A stretch of DNA of 5,599 nucleotides from an uncultured Clostridia bacterium (GTDB lineage Bacteria > Bacillota > Clostridia > Oscillospirales > Acutalibacteraceae): NCBI GenBank assembly GCA_937884625.1, contig CALGCE010000268.1:1-5599 (forward strand), written 5' to 3'. Position numbers and translations under genes: made by a program. Positions within the stretch are counted from its first letter, which is position 1. Each line of letters starts with the position of its first letter. Of the stretch, positions 1 through 5,438 are shown in pieces. The notes under the pieces were generated by a model. The model had not been told where the DNA came from, made no database searches, and saw only the letters and a program-made list of their open reading frames with translations.

Positions 1-1238
1 TCGCCTATGACCGATACTAACTTACTGTTAAATTCTTTACCTCTGACCTTTGCCATTCCGTGTGCTGCACTAATCGAAGCACCCATACAAATGGTGGTGT
101 CAACCGATGAGAGAGGTGCTACGGCACCCAAAGTATAGCAACCTATATCGCCCGAAACGGTAAGACCTAATTTCTTTAAAACATAAAAGGTTCCTCTGTG
201 CGGACAACCCGGACAAAGTACGGGCGGACGTGCGGGAATATCCTCGTTCACTTCTGTAAACTCCGCACCGTTTTCGCCTAAAACCGCCTTTTTAATCATA
301 GTAGGCGTATATTCGCCGAGCATCGTAAAGCACTCTTTACCGCATACTTTTATACCGATTGCACGGCAGTGTTCCTCAATAAACGGGTCAAGTTCTTCAA
401 TTACATAAATCTCGTCACATTTCTTTGCAAACTCAACAAGACTGTTTACAGGCAGTGGCCATACAAGACCTAATTTGAAATAGTTTACACCATTTCCTAG
501 TGCCTCTTTTGAATACTGATAAGAAATACCGTTTGTAATAACACCTATTTTACTGCCGTTATCCTCAATCTTGTTAAGTGAAGTTTCTTCGGCAAACTTA
601 ACAAGATTTTTAGTACGCTCCTCAACTACAACGTGACGCTTTATAGCCATAGCCGGCATCATAACATTTTTAGGAATGTTTTTCTCATAATCTTTAAGCG
701 GTATTTGCTTACGCTCACCTATTTCAACAAGACTTTGCGAATGTGACACCCTCGTTGAAAGTCTTACAAATACGGGAGTATCAAACTGCTCACTCAAATC
801 AAAAGCCAATCTTGTGAATTCCTTACATTCGCTGGAATCTGACGGTTCTAACATCGGTATTTTAGAGGCTTTCGCATAATGTCTTGAATCCTGCTCATTT
901 TGAGATGAATGCATACCGGGGTCATCGGCAACGCAAAATACCGCACCGCCGTTTACACCTATGTAACTATCGGTAAATACGGGGTCTGCCATAACATTAA
1001 GACCTACGTGCTTACAGCAGGTCATCGCTCTGCCCCCTGCAATCGCCGCACCTATTACCGCCTCTGCGGCAACCTTTTCGTTAGGTGCCCACTCGCAGTA
1101 TACTTCATCTTCGGGGTATGTAGCAATAGTTTCGGTTATCTCTGTACTCGGTGTGCCCGGATACGAGGAAACAAAACGTACTCCCGCCTCATACGCACCT
1201 TGCGCTACGGCGGCGTTACCAAGTAACAATTTTTTCAT
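1..1238 (-). CDS. iorA: Indolepyruvate:ferredoxin oxidoreductase, alpha subunit (3'-truncated by window edge)
   Basis: This is the N-terminal 412 residues of the catalytic subunit of an arylpyruvate oxidoreductase. The family reversibly interconverts an arylpyruvate (indole-, phenyl- or 4-hydroxyphenylpyruvate) plus CoA with arylacetyl-CoA plus CO2, using ferredoxin and thiamine diphosphate in the cytoplasm. The protein starts MKKLLLGNAAVAQGAYEAG and carries the family signature YPGTPSTE (about residues 26-33), then EWAPNEKVAAEA, a GGRAMTCCKHVGLNV segment and DDPGMHSSQNEQDSRHYA. Further on are LCPGCPHRG (bases about 195-220) and GDIGCYTLG, the start of the TPP-binding region. The frame is open to base 1 and stops at ...SVIG, just where the GDSTF-like TPP/metal motif is expected. 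Family members are usually near 600 residues, so the rest of the TPP domain and the C-terminal 4Fe-4S ferredoxin domain lie outside the window. The start is fixed by a strong ribosome binding site. It sits 15 bases after the stop of the CoA ligase gene, so the two are surely co-transcribed. iorB is expected next but not visible. Identity is secure; substrate preference and in vivo direction are not. Confidence 0.95.
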   Translation of the reverse strand, partial: MKKLLLGNAAVAQGAYEAGVRFVSSYPGTPSTEITETIATYPEDEVYCEWAPNEKVAAEAVIGAAIAGGRAMTCCKHVGLNVMADPVFTDSYIGVNGGAVFCVADDPGMHSSQNEQDSRHYAKASKIPMLEPSDSSECKEFTRLAFDLSEQFDTPVFVRLSTRVSHSQSLVEIGERKQIPLKDYEKNIPKNVMMPAMAIKRHVVVEERTKNLVKFAEETSLNKIEDNGSKIGVITNGISYQYSKEALGNGVNYFKLGLVWPLPVNSLVEFAKKCDEIYVIEELDPFIEEHCRAIGIKVCGKECFTMLGEYTPTMIKKAVLGENGAEFTEVNEDIPARPPVLCPGCPHRGTFYVLKKLGLTVSGDIGCYTLGAVAPLSSVDTTICMGASISAAHGMAKVRGKEFNSKLVSVIG

Positions 1239-1248
1239 ACTGTTATTA

Positions 1249-1254
1249 CTCCTT
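1249..1254 (-). promoter_or_regulatory. Ribosome binding site of iorA, overlapping the ligase stop codon
   Basis: The minus strand reads AAGGAG ten bases before the iorA ATG. Its first base is also the first base (T replaced on the coding strand by the overlap at 1254) region of the ligase TAA at 1256-1254. Ribosomes ending the ligase therefore finish on the iorA ribosome binding site, which favours translational coupling and balanced synthesis of the two proteins. Confidence 0.8.
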
Positions 1255-2891
1255 TAATCGATCTCGTTTTGCTGTGCTACCACACTGTTACCGCAATATT
1301 TTTCTCTTAATTTCGGTTTTTCTATCTTACCCGTCGGGTTGCGTGGTACATCTGCAAATATTATCTTTCTCGGACGTTTATATCTCGGCATATCTAAACA
1401 AAACTCGTTTACTTCGTCCTCGCTTAAACTAAATCCGTCTTTAACCTCTATTATGGCGGTTGCTATCTCGCCCAGTCTTTCATCGGGCAAACCTATAACC
1501 GCTACGTCCTTTATCGCCTGATGACGACGCAGGAAATCTTCTATCTGTACGGGATAAAGATTTTCTCCGCCCGTTATGATAACGTCTTTTTTACGGTCAA
1601 CAAGATAAATAAATCCGTCTTCATCTTCCTTTGCCATATCGCCTGTATAAAGCCATTCGCCTTTGAGTATTTCATCGGTGGCTTTCTCGTCTTTATAATA
1701 GCATTTCATAACGCCCGGTCCCTTGACGCAAAGTTCACCGACTTTGCCATTTTGTACCGTATTACCGTCTTCATCTATTATCTTGACCTGCCAACCGTAA
1801 CCTGCTTTACCTATTGCACCTACCTTATGTACGTTGCCGACACCAAGGTGTACACAACCGGGTCCTATGGACTCTGATAGACCGTAGTTTGTATCGTAAT
1901 CGTGATTTGGAAATAATGTAAGCCAACGCTTTATAAGTGACGGCGGTACGGGTTGTGCACCGATATGCATAAGCCTCCATTTAGAAAGGTCATATTCATT
2001 TAATTTAATATCTCCCCTGTCGATAGCATCCAATATATCCTGTGCCCAAGGGACTAACAGCCATACTATACTGCATTTTTCGTCGGATACGGCTTTAAAT
2101 ATCCATTCGGGACGTGTGCCCTTTAAAAGTCCCGCCTTACTGCCCGAAAGCAACGAGCCGAACCAGTGCATTTTAGCACCCGTATGATAAAGCGGAGGTA
2201 TGCATAAAAATACGTCGTCGTGGGTCTGCCCGTGATGGTTTTGCTCTACCTGTGCCGAAAAAATCAAACTGCGGTGAGGATGAAGTATCGCTTTCGGAAA
2301 ACCCGTAGTACCCGAAGAAAAGTAAATCGCCGCATCGTCTGTTTCGGTTATTGTAATCTGCGGTGCGGTTTCACAGCAGTACTTAATCATATTATGATAA
2401 CTGTCGGCAAAAGTCGGACATTCCTCGCCTACGTAAAACATATGTGCTATATCGGGAAGTCTGTCGCATATTTCTTCCATTCTGCCTATAAATTCAGGTC
2501 CGAATACAAGCATAGAACAGTCTGCCTTTTCAAGACAGTATTTTATCTCCTGTGCCGTATATCTGTAATTAAGCGGAACAACTATGGCACCGGCTTTTAG
2601 TACACCGAAATATATAGGCAACCACTCAATAGAATTCATTAAAAGTATCGCAACTTTATCGCCCCGTTTACAACCCCTTGTAAGCAGTAGATTTGCAAAC
2701 TGATTTGCCTTATTTTCAAAGTCAATCCATGTAATCTCCCTGCGAAAAGGCTGACCTGCTTCGGGTTGCATAAGTGCATATTCCCTCCACGTTATTCTGC
2801 TTGACGGCTCAAACTGCGGATTGATCTCCACCAATGCCGTTTCGTTGCCGTATTTTTTTGCATTTTGGTCAAGAACATCAATAATTGTCAT
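1254..2891 (-). CDS. AMP-forming acyl/aryl-CoA ligase (class I adenylate-forming enzyme)
   Basis: This 545-residue cytoplasmic enzyme would activate a carboxylic acid with ATP to an acyl-adenylate and then transfer it to CoA. The family's core motifs are present in order: the P-loop FSSGTTGFPK (191-200), YGLSES (336-341), YTGD (415-418), DRKKDVIITGGENLYP (432-447) with the hinge region, and NPTGKIEK (518-525) with the catalytic lysine K522. The length is normal for the family. The chosen start, MTIIDVLDQN, has AAGGAG nine bases upstream. An in-frame ATG 13 codons earlier lies in the T-box terminator and lacks a ribosome binding site, so it is rejected. The sequence resembles the FadD/medium-chain acyl-CoA synthetase side of the superfamily more than the PaaK type usually paired with IOR, so no gene symbol is given. 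The T-box leader upstream and iorA 15 bases downstream point to an arylacetate substrate (4-hydroxyphenyl-, phenyl- or indoleacetate). That substrate is inferred from context, not read from active-site residues. An unusual stretch of about 25 residues near positions 28-53 is noted under findings. Confidence 0.9.
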   Translation of the reverse strand: MTIIDVLDQNAKKYGNETALVEINPQFEPSSRITWREYALMQPEAGQPFRREITWIDFENKANQFANLLLTRGCKRGDKVAILLMNSIEWLPIYFGVLKAGAIVVPLNYRYTAQEIKYCLEKADCSMLVFGPEFIGRMEEICDRLPDIAHMFYVGEECPTFADSYHNMIKYCCETAPQITITETDDAAIYFSSGTTGFPKAILHPHRSLIFSAQVEQNHHGQTHDDVFLCIPPLYHTGAKMHWFGSLLSGSKAGLLKGTRPEWIFKAVSDEKCSIVWLLVPWAQDILDAIDRGDIKLNEYDLSKWRLMHIGAQPVPPSLIKRWLTLFPNHDYDTNYGLSESIGPGCVHLGVGNVHKVGAIGKAGYGWQVKIIDEDGNTVQNGKVGELCVKGPGVMKCYYKDEKATDEILKGEWLYTGDMAKEDEDGFIYLVDRKKDVIITGGENLYPVQIEDFLRRHQAIKDVAVIGLPDERLGEIATAIIEVKDGFSLSEDEVNEFCLDMPRYKRPRKIIFADVPRNPTGKIEKPKLREKYCGNSVVAQQNEID

Positions 2892-2900
2892 ATTATTTTT

Positions 2901-2906
2901 CTCCTT
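2901..2906 (-). promoter_or_regulatory. Ribosome binding site fixing the ligase start
   Basis: The minus strand reads AAGGAG, then nine A/T-rich bases, then the ATG at 2891-2889. It lies downstream of the T-box terminator U-run, so only read-through transcripts carry it. This decides the start codon against the longer open frame that begins at 2930 inside the terminator. Confidence 0.9.
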
Positions 2907-2924
2907 ACATTTTTGTTTGCAGGG

Positions 2925-2960
2925 AAACAAAAATGCCCCCTGCTACTATGAGCAGAGGGC
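2925..2960 (-). terminator. Intrinsic terminator of the T-box leader
   Basis: The minus strand reads GCCCUCUGCU, a six-base loop CAUAGU, then AGCAGGGGGC. This makes a ten-pair GC-rich stem with one G-U pair, followed by AUUUUUGUUU. It is a strong Rho-independent terminator. The 5' arm contains CCUCU (2958-2954), which is also the partner of AGAGG (2998-2994) in the T-box antiterminator, so the two folds are mutually exclusive. Confidence 0.93.
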
Positions 2961-3234
2961 GACAAAACGTTTTAAACGCTTACCGTGGTACCACCTCTAT
3001 TGCCAAACCAAAGTTTAGCCACTTTAAGTACATAAGAAAATCTTATGTATACATTAATGCTGTAACGGGCTTACCCGACGTCCCCTAATAGGTATAATCC
3101 TCTCGAAAACGCAACTCACGAAATGTATTCAGTAACGCTTACGCTATGTCTTGCACCAACCGACATCTCTCTTTACCGTTTGCAAATACCTACTTTTTTT
3201 CGTTCAACGTCTTTAATTTATAACCACCATACAT
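2925..3234 (-). promoter_or_regulatory. T-box riboswitch leader, probably tyrosine-specific
   Basis: The leader binds a tRNA and lets transcription continue when that tRNA is uncharged. Read on the minus strand, it has these parts. Stem I has a basal helix ACGAAA/UUUCGU, the S-turn pair AGUA and GAA (3130-3128), and a distal hairpin AUGUC-GGUUGGUGCAA-GACAU (3165-3146) preceded by AGAGAG. Further hairpins are ACAUAAGA/UCUUAUGU (3048-3030) and GCUAAAC/GUUUGGC (3019-3002). The T-box proper is AGAGGUGGUACCACGG (2998-2983), close to the AGGGUGGNACCGCG consensus. The antiterminator forms from AGAGG/CCUCU plus CGGUAA/UUGUCG (2985-2980 with 2965-2960), leaving UGGU (2993-2990) in the bulge to pair with the tRNA end. 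The triplet after GAA is UAC (3127-3125), a Tyr codon, followed by the purine A seen in T-boxes. UGGU requires discriminator A, which fits tRNA-Tyr. A one-base shift would give ACA (Thr), which is less likely because it would be followed by U. T-box identity is very secure; specificity is moderately so. The 5' end is estimated from the promoter. Confidence 0.95.
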
Positions 3235-3240
3235 ATGAAA

Positions 3241-3269
3241 ATTTTAACACATTAATGATTTTGTGTCAA
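3241..3269 (-). promoter_or_regulatory. Promoter of the T-box/ligase/iorA operon
   Basis: The minus strand shows a perfect -35 TTGACA (3269-3264), a 17-base spacer, and -10 TAAAAT (3246-3241), five of six to consensus. Transcription should begin near 3234, just ahead of Stem I. Such a strong constitutive promoter fits a system whose control lies in attenuation. Confidence 0.88.
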
Positions 3270-3298
3270 TAAAATTTGCAAAAATATTATTTTAACTA

Positions 3299-3327
3299 TT
3301 GTAAAGTTAATGAAAATATATTATAAT
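3299..3327 (+). promoter_or_regulatory. Promoter of the SRP RNA gene
   Basis: A perfect -10 TATAAT (3322-3327) lies 17 bases after TTGTAA (3299-3304), a four-of-six -35. Initiation is predicted near 3334, a few bases before the first paired base of the SRP RNA at 3341, so either the start is slightly further on or the 5' end is trimmed. It points away from the T-box operon promoter. No separate promoter is evident for dnaX, so this one may also serve dnaX-ybaB-recR by read-through. Confidence 0.75.
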
Positions 3328-3340
3328 AGTAAAAAATATT

Positions 3341-3486
3341 GGCTTGCGTATTAAACCGTGCGAATGGGCGGGTCCTGTGCGATGGGAAACTATGAACCAT
3401 GTCAGGCGGGGAACCGAGCAGCATTAAGTAGTCTTTTCTATGCGCCGCAGTAAATCGGCTCATTCGTACGGTTTAGTGTGCAAGCC
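3341..3486 (+). ncRNA. ffs: Signal recognition particle RNA, small bacterial type
   Basis: This is the RNA scaffold that binds Ffh to target nascent membrane and secreted proteins to the translocon. The apical domain shows the conserved core: GUCAGG (3401-3406), a C-G-G stem capped by a GGAA tetraloop (3410-3413), then CCG and AGCAGC (3417-3422). The ends pair into one long rod: GGCUUGC/GCAAGCC (3341-3347 with 3480-3486), UAAACCGU/ACGGUUUA, and GCGAAUG/CAUUCGU. The span is about 146 bases, with no room for the Alu domain found in the roughly 270-base Bacillus RNA, so it is the small type, though longer than E. coli 4.5S. Its place just before dnaX matches many Firmicutes. Exact ends are inferred from pairing and may be off by several bases. 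Confidence 0.95.
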
Positions 3487-3492
3487 CTTTTT
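3480..3492 (+). terminator. Possible leaky terminator at the SRP RNA 3' end
   Basis: The closing helix of the SRP RNA (GGCUUGC/GCAAGCC) runs into C plus five U residues (3487-3492). Helix plus U-run could act as an intrinsic terminator. The U-run is short, one base separates it from the helix, and dnaX begins 27 bases later without a visible promoter. Partial read-through into dnaX is therefore likely. Confidence 0.45.
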
Positions 3493-3519
3493 AAATTATG
3501 AAAAAGAGGTGCAAAAGTT

Positions 3520-5076
3520 ATGTCATATAAGGCACTTTACAGAAAGTACCGTCCGCAAACCTTTTCCGATGTTGTAGGTCAAGAACATATAACCGAAACC
3601 TTAAAAAACGAACTTGCCTGCGGTAAAACGGTACACGCATACCTGTTTACGGGAACTCGTGGTACGGGTAAGACAAGTTGTGCAAAGATACTTGCAAAGG
3701 CGGTAAACTGTCTAAATCCCCAAAACGGTGACCCGTGTGGCGAGTGTGAAATGTGTAAAGCAATTGCAGACGGTGCTATTACCGATATATGCGAAATAGA
3801 CGCCGCATCAAACAACAGTGTTGACAGTATAAGGGAACTGAGAGAACAGGTAACCTTTGCCCCTGCCGTCGCAAAATACAGGGTTTATATCATAGACGAG
3901 GTACATATGCTTACCATAAGTGCCTTTAACGCTCTGCTTAAAACCCTTGAAGAACCTCCCGAACACGTTGTTTTTATCCTTGCTACGACCGAAGTTCACA
4001 AACTTCCCGCAACGATACTTTCACGCTGTCAAAGATTTGATTTTAGGCGTATAGAACCGTCTAAAATTTGCGAAAGAATAAATTATATAGCAAACTGCGA
4101 AGGTTTGACAATATCGGACGATGCCTCTACACTTATAGCCTCTGCGGCGGACGGCGGTATGCGTGACGCACTTTCAATTCTTGACCTTTGTGCATCAAAC
4201 AACAGTGTAATTGACGAAAATGTAGTAGCAAATGTATGTGCTATGGCAGGAAACGATTATCTTATAAAACTTGCCGACCTTATAAAAAATCAAGACACCG
4301 AAGGCTCACTTTTGTTACTTGATGAACTCCACAACTCGTCTGTTGATATGTTAAGACTTTTGTCTGAACTTACCTCACATTACCGTGACCTTATGATTAT
4401 TAAGACGGTAAAATCGGGTAACAGACCTATCGTATGTTCCCAAAGCAGACTTAAAAATCTTGAAGAACAGGCATCAAAATACGATATAAAAGAAATTTTG
4501 GCAATTTTAAGTATATTGCAGTCATCAAATGCTGCTATGCAGTCGGGTAACCGCCGCTGTGAAATGGAAATGACCTTAATTAAACTCTGCAATCCTCAAA
4601 TAAGCAATGATTTAAGTTCTATTGAATTACGGCTTACCGCACTTGAAAGAGGGCAAACTGTAATAAAGTCTGCACCCTCAAAGTCTAAAAAGCAAGAAAA
4701 AGCAGAACCAAAAGAGACAGACGAGAATATACCGCTACCACAACAAAATGAGTATGAAAGCACAGATACAAAACCTATTAGTGAATGGAAAGACATACTC
4801 TCCCTTCTTAAAAAAAGTTGTCCTTTAATAGCAGGTGTTTTGCAGGGCTCTAATGCCTACATTAAGGGTAACTATCTGCTTATTGATACAGATAACGGTC
4901 AGTTTAAGAGTATGGTAAACGGCGATAACGCAACCTACCGTAATGCAATAAGAACTGCAGCAAAGCAGGTGCTTGGTGTTGAGTATAAGTTAGGACCATA
5001 CAAAAAAGCGGAAACCGAAACAGTAGACCCACTCTCTGCTTTTGCAGAGAAACTTAAAAATTTAGAAAAGAATTAA
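3520..5076 (+). CDS. dnaX: DNA polymerase III subunit tau/gamma (clamp loader ATPase)
   Basis: DnaX forms the AAA+ motor of the clamp loader that places the beta sliding clamp on DNA and links polymerases to the replisome. The 518-residue protein starts MSYKALYRKYRPQTFSDVVGQ, typical of the family. Visible features are Walker A GTRGTGKT (45-52), a zinc module of four cysteines (C64, C73, C76, C79), and Walker B IIDEVH (124-129). Sensor 1 lies in ATTEVHK (155-161), the SRC arginine finger is R169 and sensor 2 is in GGMRDAL (212-218). A helical oligomerisation domain follows (about 225-370), then a charged Lys/Glu-rich linker (about 384-418) and a compact C-terminal domain (about 420-497). The total is at the short end for a tau-length protein. 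AGAGGTG (3505-3511) lies eight bases before the ATG. It is preceded by the SRP RNA and followed after 19 bases by ybaB. A weak AAAAAG slippage candidate at codons 390-391 is discussed under findings. Identity is certain. Confidence 0.98.
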   Translation: MSYKALYRKYRPQTFSDVVGQEHITETLKNELACGKTVHAYLFTGTRGTGKTSCAKILAKAVNCLNPQNGDPCGECEMCKAIADGAITDICEIDAASNNSVDSIRELREQVTFAPAVAKYRVYIIDEVHMLTISAFNALLKTLEEPPEHVVFILATTEVHKLPATILSRCQRFDFRRIEPSKICERINYIANCEGLTISDDASTLIASAADGGMRDALSILDLCASNNSVIDENVVANVCAMAGNDYLIKLADLIKNQDTEGSLLLLDELHNSSVDMLRLLSELTSHYRDLMIIKTVKSGNRPIVCSQSRLKNLEEQASKYDIKEILAILSILQSSNAAMQSGNRRCEMEMTLIKLCNPQISNDLSSIELRLTALERGQTVIKSAPSKSKKQEKAEPKETDENIPLPQQNEYESTDTKPISEWKDILSLLKKSCPLIAGVLQGSNAYIKGNYLLIDTDNGQFKSMVNGDNATYRNAIRTAAKQVLGVEYKLGPYKKAETETVDPLSAFAEKLKNLEKN

Positions 5077-5095
5077 ATTATAGGAGCAATAGTTT

Positions 5096-5437
5096 ATGAA
5101 AGTAAGAATACCTAATTCAGGCGGACCAAACAATATGAACCAGATGCTAAAACAAGCACAAAAAATGCAGGAAGATATGGCTTCGCTTCAAGAAGACCTT
5201 GAACAGCGTGAGTACAACGCCACATCAGGCGGTGGTATGATAAACGTAACGGTAGACGGTAAACACCTCATTAAATCAATTAAGATAAATCCCGATGCGG
5301 TTGACCCCGAAGACACAGAAATGCTTGAAGACCTTATTACGGTTGCCGTAAACGAGGCTATTAACAACGCCATAAAGACCGCAGAAGAGGAAATGGGTGC
5401 AGTAACCGGCGGACTTAACATTCCGGGTATGTTCTGA
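5096..5437 (+). CDS. ybaB: YbaB/EbfC family nucleoid-associated DNA-binding protein
   Basis: This is a small dimeric DNA-binding protein that coats the nucleoid and is almost always encoded between dnaX and recR. Its precise role remains unsettled in most species. The 113-residue sequence has the family pattern. A long N-terminal helix contains MLKQAQKMQEDMASLQEDL (17-35), then come the core strand SGGGMINVTVDGK (44-56), the acidic DPEDTEMLEDLITVAVNEA stretch (70-88) and a C-terminal GGLNIPGMF. The start at 5096 has AGGAG (5082-5086) nine bases ahead. The internal ATG at codon 14 lacks a comparable site, and a short Gly/Pro/Asn-rich N-terminus is usual in related proteins. The gene starts 19 bases after dnaX stops and ends one base before recR begins, so all three are one operon. 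It also goes by ebfC. Confidence 0.96.
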   Translation: MKVRIPNSGGPNNMNQMLKQAQKMQEDMASLQEDLEQREYNATSGGGMINVTVDGKHLIKSIKINPDAVDPEDTEMLEDLITVAVNEAINNAIKTAEEEMGAVTGGLNIPGMF

Positions 5438-5438
5438 T

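Noticed and set aside
909..1226. Plus-strand open frame opposite iorA, 105 codons
   Set aside because: Lies wholly antisense to a well-conserved iorA reading frame, has no recognisable domain and no ribosome binding site.
1521..2600. Several plus-strand open frames opposite the CoA ligase
   Set aside because: Antisense shadows of a gene with all family motifs; compositions are random-like and none has a convincing start signal.
1254..2891. Calling the ligase phenylacetate-CoA ligase PaaK
   Set aside because: Although PaaK often neighbours iorA, this protein is about 545 residues and has the FadD/medium-chain-type motif set (YGLSES, DRKKDVIITGGENLYP), unlike the shorter PaaK family.
3030..3049. 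Perfect inverted repeat TACATAAGA/TCTTATGTA considered as an operator or recombination site
   Set aside because: It lies in the transcribed leader between Stem I/II and the T-box sequence, where a T-box hairpin is expected, so it is best read as RNA structure.
2821..3088. Two overlapping plus-strand open frames across the T-box leader
   Set aside because: They run through the complement of a conserved structured RNA and its terminator, and have no coding features.
3341..3486. Long imperfect palindrome considered as a miniature inverted-repeat element
   Set aside because: The apical GUCAGG, GGAA tetraloop and AGCAGC signatures identify it as SRP RNA.
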